The notes beneath the pieces were generated by a model. That model did not search any database and was not told the DNA's origin. It saw only the letters and a program-made list of their open reading frames with translations. From Arbacia lixula (lineage: Eukaryota > Echinodermata > Echinoidea > Arbacioida > Arbaciidae), in contig OZ022584.1 in the NCBI GenBank assembly GCA_963669155.1, positions 13,804,179 through 13,868,178 on the forward strand: 64,000 bases of DNA. Direction: 5' to 3'. Both the position numbers and the translations under genes were made by a program. Shown here one piece after another: positions 59,585-64,000 of this stretch (positions are counted from its first letter, which is position 1; every line of letters starts with the position of its first letter).

Positions 59585-60330
59585 GACGAATACTTATCTG
59601 TTATTTTTTTCTCACTTATACTGCTACAATACCTCCATGTCATGGCCGCAGTCATATAGTTCAATGAATCTTGTGTAATATGATTAATTATCAAATATGA
59701 TTAATATCAACTTTGCTGAATTAAATTAGAAATAAGGAATACTTACTTACAGTTTGATAGATTATACCACAAAGATATCCGCTTGTCAAATAGTCAAATA
59801 AATCTTGTATAACAAGGATCATGAGAAGGTTTGCTGGAATATTCTGTTGATGAAATTTGCTGAATTAAATGAAAAATAAGAATACTTACTTGCAGTTTAA
59901 TCACTTATACCACAAAGATATCCGCTCATGGACATGGTAAAATTGCTGTGTATAATGATAAATCCTGTGTAAAAAAGACCATGAGAATGATCGCTTGATT
60001 ATTGTTAATATTCAATGTGCTGGATTAATTAAAAATGAGGGATACTCATTTTGATCACTTATACATGCATACTGCTAAGATATCTGATCGTCATGAACAC
60101 GGTAAAATCGCTCTGTATAATGATGAATCGTATATAAAAAGGATCTTAATAATAGGGATAGTGGGAATATACTGATAATATCAAATTTGCCAAATTAAGT
60201 AAAAATTGAAGAATACTTACTTTAATCACTGATACATGCATACTGCTAAGATATCCGCTCGTTATGGACATGGTCATATCGACCTGTATCATGATGAATC
60301 CTGTGTCAAAAAGACCGTGAGAAGGATCAG
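59585..60330. repeat. Minisatellite, about five units of 143-171 bp
   Basis: GATATCCGCT-type unit landmarks occur at 59774, 59917, 60079 (altered) and 60250, with a diverged first unit near 59620. Shared text includes TTATACCACAAAGATATCCG, TAAATCTTGT/GATGAATCCTGTGT, AAAAAGACCATGAGAA and GAATACTTACTT. Confidence 0.85.
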
Positions 60331-60741
60331 TGTGTTTGAAGAAGTGTTAATTGATGTTTCTTGTAGAGGAGCTGTCCCACCATCCCACCTGCACATGCTT
60401 GGGGCTAAGTCATAAGAACGCATCCCGTTCATATTCAGCAGACAGGATACAGCCTTCTGGGGAGAGACGAGAACGTCACATGTGCCACCAAATCAGAGTG
60501 ACCTTGCCTCTAAATTCTCAAAACTCGCTCCCTATATTCGCTGCCAAATTCCAATTTGCGAAGAGCTGGTGTCGTTGCCTTCCCAAAGCATGAGCAACTT
60601 GGCGCTCGGCCACAATGCAAGTGAGATCTACATTCATGTGCAGCAACCCCCCAAAATACTTGTTGATTTCAAGAAAAGATAAACACAAATTTGAAGAGGT
60701 TCTCTATCATTGATAATTCAGAAAAGAAAATGAACGATTTA

Positions 60742-60831
60742 CTGGTTAGTTTGGCTGTTGAGCAATGTTACTTTGGTAGTTACCATTGATGGCAGATTTA
60801 CCATCAATGGTAAGTTTTACGCAACGGGGCC
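60742..60831. mobile_element. MITE, GGCCCTGTTGC family, copy 4 (left end missing)
   Basis: TTGGCTGTTGAGCAATGTTA ... ATCAATGGTAAGTTTTACGC, AACGGGGCC matches the right half of the copy at 42579. The left half is absent. Confidence 0.75.
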
Positions 60832-60947
60832 TTGGTTCTTGTCAATGTACTCAACGATTCCATGCTACACACAACACCTTACACATACATTTATATAAAT
60901 ACATGTCTCACAGAAATAAAGATGTGTTTAATTATTTTCTCCTTCAG

Positions 60948-61052
60948 CCAAGAACCTGTGCGCGCTTGGCCCTTGCCAGAATGGTGGTCGCTGCATTGGA
61001 GTGAATCGATGCTGGTGTCCCGAAGGGTACAAGGGAGCCCTCTGCCAAATCC
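60948..61052 (+). CDS. Exon 8: EGF-like domain 1
   Basis: Acceptor TTTTCTCCTTCAG (AG 60946-60947) and donor AATCC|GTAAGT, phase 1 in and out, 34 full codons (residues 426-461 with split codons). A single complete EGF domain has six cysteines: [26 protein letters not shown]. It is a compact, non-calcium-binding type, with no DxNEC start and no hydroxylation consensus. One exon per EGF with symmetric phase 1 is the standard shuffling unit. The short CxxGPCxNGGxC form resembles EGF repeats of many receptors and secreted factors and does not identify the family. Confidence 0.95.
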
Positions 61053-61066
61053 GTAAGTTAATTAAA

Positions 61067-61185
61067 TCATTTTCTTGCATATTTACCGTCAGAGCTTTGC
61101 ACCACGTCTAACCTTACATCATTGTCTTGCATATTAACTGTCAGTGCTTTGCACCACGTCTAACCTTACATCATTGTACATGCAA
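61067..61185. repeat. Tandem duplication, period about 57 bp
   Basis: CTTGCATATTTACCGTCAGA, CTTTGCACCACGTCTAACC, TTACATCATTG is repeated with few changes directly downstream of exon 8. Confidence 0.9.
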
Positions 61186-61680
61186 CTGTCGGTGTCCTTC
61201 TGTACTAGCTTACAAACATGTTCAATTTTAAACAGAAATTAATTGCCACTTCGGAGTTGTTACTTCAAGACTGCAGCATTTTCCTAAGGGCCCCCTGCAG
61301 CACATTAAAGGCTTTGTATGAATGACTACATTTGTGCAATATCTTCACATATTTTAGTGATCTGTTACATTGAATGAAGAACTGATTAGAAGAAACAGGT
61401 CTATACCAGTAATATTGTGGTATGACAAGATTTTTTTTTTTCAGAACAAAACCGATAAGATCTGTTGACAAGCTACATCATGCATGATTTGTATAGATGT
61501 ATGGAGAGAAATTTGAAATGCAGCTGATGAGTGAACGTTGATACATATCTGTGAATGGCTCTGTGTATGTGTAGACTTCTCCTCATTGTACTCATATCAC
61601 ACCTTGAAAGCGCCCAATAAGAAGAAGCTACAGTATAAGAATTAATGTATAGGAATAATGCTTCATACGCATAAGACGTT

Positions 61681-61841
61681 TTAGATTCTGGATCATGTTC
61701 AATCTAGTTTTGAATTATTGTGTTGTACTTCAATCATTTAATGCATCATTTGTTTTCTGTCTTAGATTCTGGAACATTTTCGATCTAGTTTTGAATTATT
61801 GTGTTGTACGTCAATTATTTAATGCATCATTTGTTTTCTGT
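61681..61841. repeat. Tandem duplication, period 81 bp, next to the exon 9 acceptor
   Basis: TTAGATTCTGGATCATGTTC, AATCTAGTTTTGAATTATTG and TTTAATGCATCATTTGTTTT appear in two units starting at 61681 and 61762. The second ends at TTCTGT (61841), in the acceptor's pyrimidine region. Confidence 0.9.
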
Positions 61842-61858
61842 ATGGATTGCTATCTCAG

Positions 61859-61993
61859 CTATCTGTGAGCCTGAATGCTCAGCCGGTAGTGAGTGTGTGG
61901 AGCCTGGAGTCTGCCGGTGTAGTGATGGCAAGGAGGGGAGGAAATGTAGGAGAACACTCGAGTCAAAAAGCAACCAAGACTCAAGAAAACCAT
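61859..61993 (+). CDS. Exon 9: EGF-like domain 2 and polar linker (gene continues)
   Basis: Acceptor GCTATCTCAG (AG 61857-61858) and donor ACCAT|GTAAGT, phase 1 in and out, 44 full codons (residues 461-505). Its six cysteines form a second short EGF: ICEPECSAGSEC, GVCRCSDGKEG, KC. A basic, polar tail (RRTLESKSNQDSRKP) follows, which looks like an inter-domain linker. The strong donor shows that the gene runs past the window. Whether a transmembrane segment, more EGF repeats or an intracellular domain follows cannot be seen. GC at third positions is about 48%, unlike exons 2, 4, 6 and 7. Confidence 0.93.
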
Positions 61994-64000
61994 GTAAGTG
62001 TTGCTCTTAGTTTACATCAATTTTGTTTCATTTGCAAATCAACTGTCTTATTGATTGTGTTGGTTATCCCCCCCTTCTCTCTCTCCCTCCCCCTCTCTCT
62101 ACTTTTCCCCCTCCCTCTCCCTCCTCCCCCCCACACTCTCACTCCTCCCCCTCCCTCTCCCTCCCCCCCCCCCCCCCCGCACCCTCACTCCTCCTCTTCT
62201 CTTATTTTCTCTCTCTCCCTCTCTTTCTCCCCCCTCTCTCCATCCTTCTCCCTCCCCACTCTCTCTCTCCCCCTCTCTCCCCTCTCTCCCCTCTCTCCCT
62301 CTTTCTCCCCTCTCTCCCTCTCTCCCTCTTTTTCCCCTCTCTCCCTCTCTCCCTCTCTCTCCCTCTCTCTCCCTCTCTCCCCCTCTCTCTCTCTCTCTCC
62401 CTCTCTCTCTCTCCCTCCCCCTCTCTCTCCCTCTCTCCCTCCCCCTCTCTCTCCCCTCCCTCTCTCTCTCTCTTTCTCTTCCTCTCTCCCCCCTTTAACT
62501 ACTCTCTCACCCTCTCTCTCTCTTCCTCTTTCTCTCTCTTTGAAACTGACTTAAAATGTATATATTCTTGTGTTGAATTGTTCTATAAAAAGTGTACAAA
62601 AGTACAATGCAAGTATAGCAGTAAGCGTAAGCATGTTAAGGCAATTACTATCTACATATGAGCAATATAGCTATAGGATACGTTAATACAATCATAGAAT
62701 TTGCCTGTGTGTAGTTTATATATGTATGTGTGTGTGTGTGTGTGTGCAAAACATGTAAAGAGGAAATAAGTTCTTCAACTTATGCTGTCACTTTCACCTT
62801 CCCCTCAACAACAAAATCCCCTTTAAGAAGATAAAAGAAGATTTCCTTAATCTGCTAGGAATTATTCCCATCATTGGGCCCCTGTTGTGGATAAAGTCTG
62901 CCTGAATTCATCTAATCCAGTGGCATGTTCACTGTCCATTACCACCAGACTGGCAAGATTGTCTTCTTGTAGTGGCAAAGTATCCCTGCTTGAGATGAAA
63001 GAATTTAAGCTTTGGTAGGAATTTGGTCTACTCTAAGCTTGAAGAAGAATTGTGACAGATCAAAGTCTTCCTTTTTGTCTAAATTCCTGCTTTACCAAAC
63101 CATGAAGTTTGAGCAAAGCTAGTCAATCAGGAAATAAGGAATGCTGGTATCTTCCATCTTCAAAACCAAAAGGATATTTTTTGTATTTGCCCCCAACATT
63201 CTGTAACTGAAGGTTAGTGAGGGTTATCTCATAGAGATATGACCAGACCTGAATTATGAGATTAGTCCAGGCTACTGATATGATCTTGCATATCAATGTC
63301 TGTCATTGGATGCGGGATACCCTCTATGACGGAATAAAGCTCAAACCGCCCACCACAGGAAAGTAACGATTAAACATGGTTTTAGGAATATGAAACAGTA
63401 TCTCATGCTCAAATGTTATTTGAGACAGGGGTTTGTGGAACTGGAAGTGGCATGTTGTATAATATAACAACATATTTTAAAGGTCTGCAAATACTGGACG
63501 GTCATTTTTGACAGCCTGGCAAAAATTTCTGATGAAATGTGCTGGCCGGTGTAAACCCATTCAAAAACACTTTTGAGCTCCTATATTCTGAGGAATGTCC
63601 TTAACTAGTATTTTCTTCCATTAACTGCGTAATTTAGACATATTTTTATCTTTTGACCTGCAAAAGAGACGCACTACCTTTCAGTGAAGCATAAGAACCT
63701 GAATGTGTTAATTGAACGGAAATGAATTATGCTACAATGGCAGCTCTGGAAACGTTAAAGGTTTTCAGTCTTCTTCTTGAGTCACTCGTCGCATGTAAAC
63801 TGAAGCGTGTTGATGCAGCGTTAGATAGTGTCACGTCAGGCTATCAGGGTATTACATTTCACTTCTGTCCATGTAGTGGAATTCCTGCCCCTCGGGCTAA
63901 GTTTCCACTGGTGCATCGGGCTTCTACATCCCGCAGCTTCACCCCTCATTTTTTAACCTCTGTCTACCTTTTGTCCACTATGATGATGCATTGCTTTCCA
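61994..64000 (+). other. Start of intron 9 (runs off the window)
   Basis: No further EGF or other exon could be found to 64000. Apart from the CT tract and a GT microsatellite (62725-62746), it is AT-rich with no recognisable feature. Confidence 0.7.
62067..62541. repeat. CT/CCCT-rich microsatellite (about 475 bp)
   Basis: Long pyrimidine tract of CTCTCC, CCCTCTCT and C-runs. Several overlapping proline/serine/leucine-rich open frames are artefacts. Confidence 0.95.

Larger units (their letters stand above)
59316..60947 (+). other. Intron 7 (about 1.6 kb)
   Basis: A five-unit minisatellite fills the middle and a truncated MITE lies near the 3' end. Otherwise AT-rich and unremarkable. Confidence 0.85.
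61053..61858 (+). other. Intron 8 (806 bp)
   Basis: It contains two small tandem duplications, one ending 17 bp before the exon 9 acceptor boundary. Confidence 0.9.

Noticed and set aside
59585-60330. A CRISPR-like array of regular repeats
   Set aside because: Units are long (143-171 bp), diverged and lack unique spacers. The host is a eukaryote, so these are minisatellites.
3255-61993. Identification of the gene as a Tie-type receptor tyrosine kinase or a neuregulin
   Set aside because: Ig plus EGF alone is not diagnostic. The repeated cysteine-rich module is not part of either family as I know them, and the C-terminus is outside the window.
61847-62661. Long open frames (over 200 codons) rich in proline, serine and leucine
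   Set aside because: Beyond exon 9 they are translations of the CT/CCCT microsatellite in three frames. The GTAAGT donor at 61994 ends the real exon.

Overview
The window looks like nuclear DNA of an invertebrate deuterostome, most likely an echinoderm such as a sea urchin. Short GC-rich exons with GT/AG borders lie in long AT-rich introns. These are filled with TIR-bearing miniature transposons, minisatellites and long CT/GA, GT and poly-G tracts. There are no operons, ribosome binding sites, rRNA genes or CRISPR arrays. The clade is inferred from general style and cannot be fixed without a search.

One large plus-strand gene occupies almost the whole window. Nine coding exons can be joined with matching splice phases: 3255-3348 (signal peptide), 22389-22639 and 40504-40672 (cysteine-rich module A), 51302-51472 and 56419-56532 (one I-set Ig domain), 58260-58506 and 59086-59315 (cysteine-rich module B), 60948-61052 (EGF 1) and 61859-61993 (EGF 2). 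They encode 505 complete codons with no stop, and the last exon ends in an open phase-1 splice donor, so the C-terminus lies beyond the window. The product is a secreted or membrane-anchored protein with the order signal peptide, A, Ig, B, EGF, EGF. I do not recognise the family of the 12-14-cysteine module, which appears twice. It is the best candidate here for something undescribed. Every intron between modules is phase 1, which fits exon shuffling.

Upstream, 1332-1475 looks like the last coding exon of another plus-strand gene. A possible polyadenylation signal at 2279 and a possible promoter (CArG and inverted CCAAT boxes at 2356-2407) lie between the two genes.

The introns hold several distinct mobile-element families. 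These include a piggyBac-like 79-bp MITE flanked by TTAA, a 248-bp hAT-like MITE with a perfect 8-bp target duplication nested inside a ~730-bp TIR element, and ~450-bp TIR elements, one inserted into a GA microsatellite. There are also two MITE families whose termini resemble GGCCCTGTTGC and CCAGG..TTTCACCAAGC, a long foldback element, a CGTTATTCCGAA-type repeat family and a tRNA-like SINE head. Many tandem duplications are present as well, one of which has copied the exon 5 splice donor. All coordinates, alignments and counts were made by eye.
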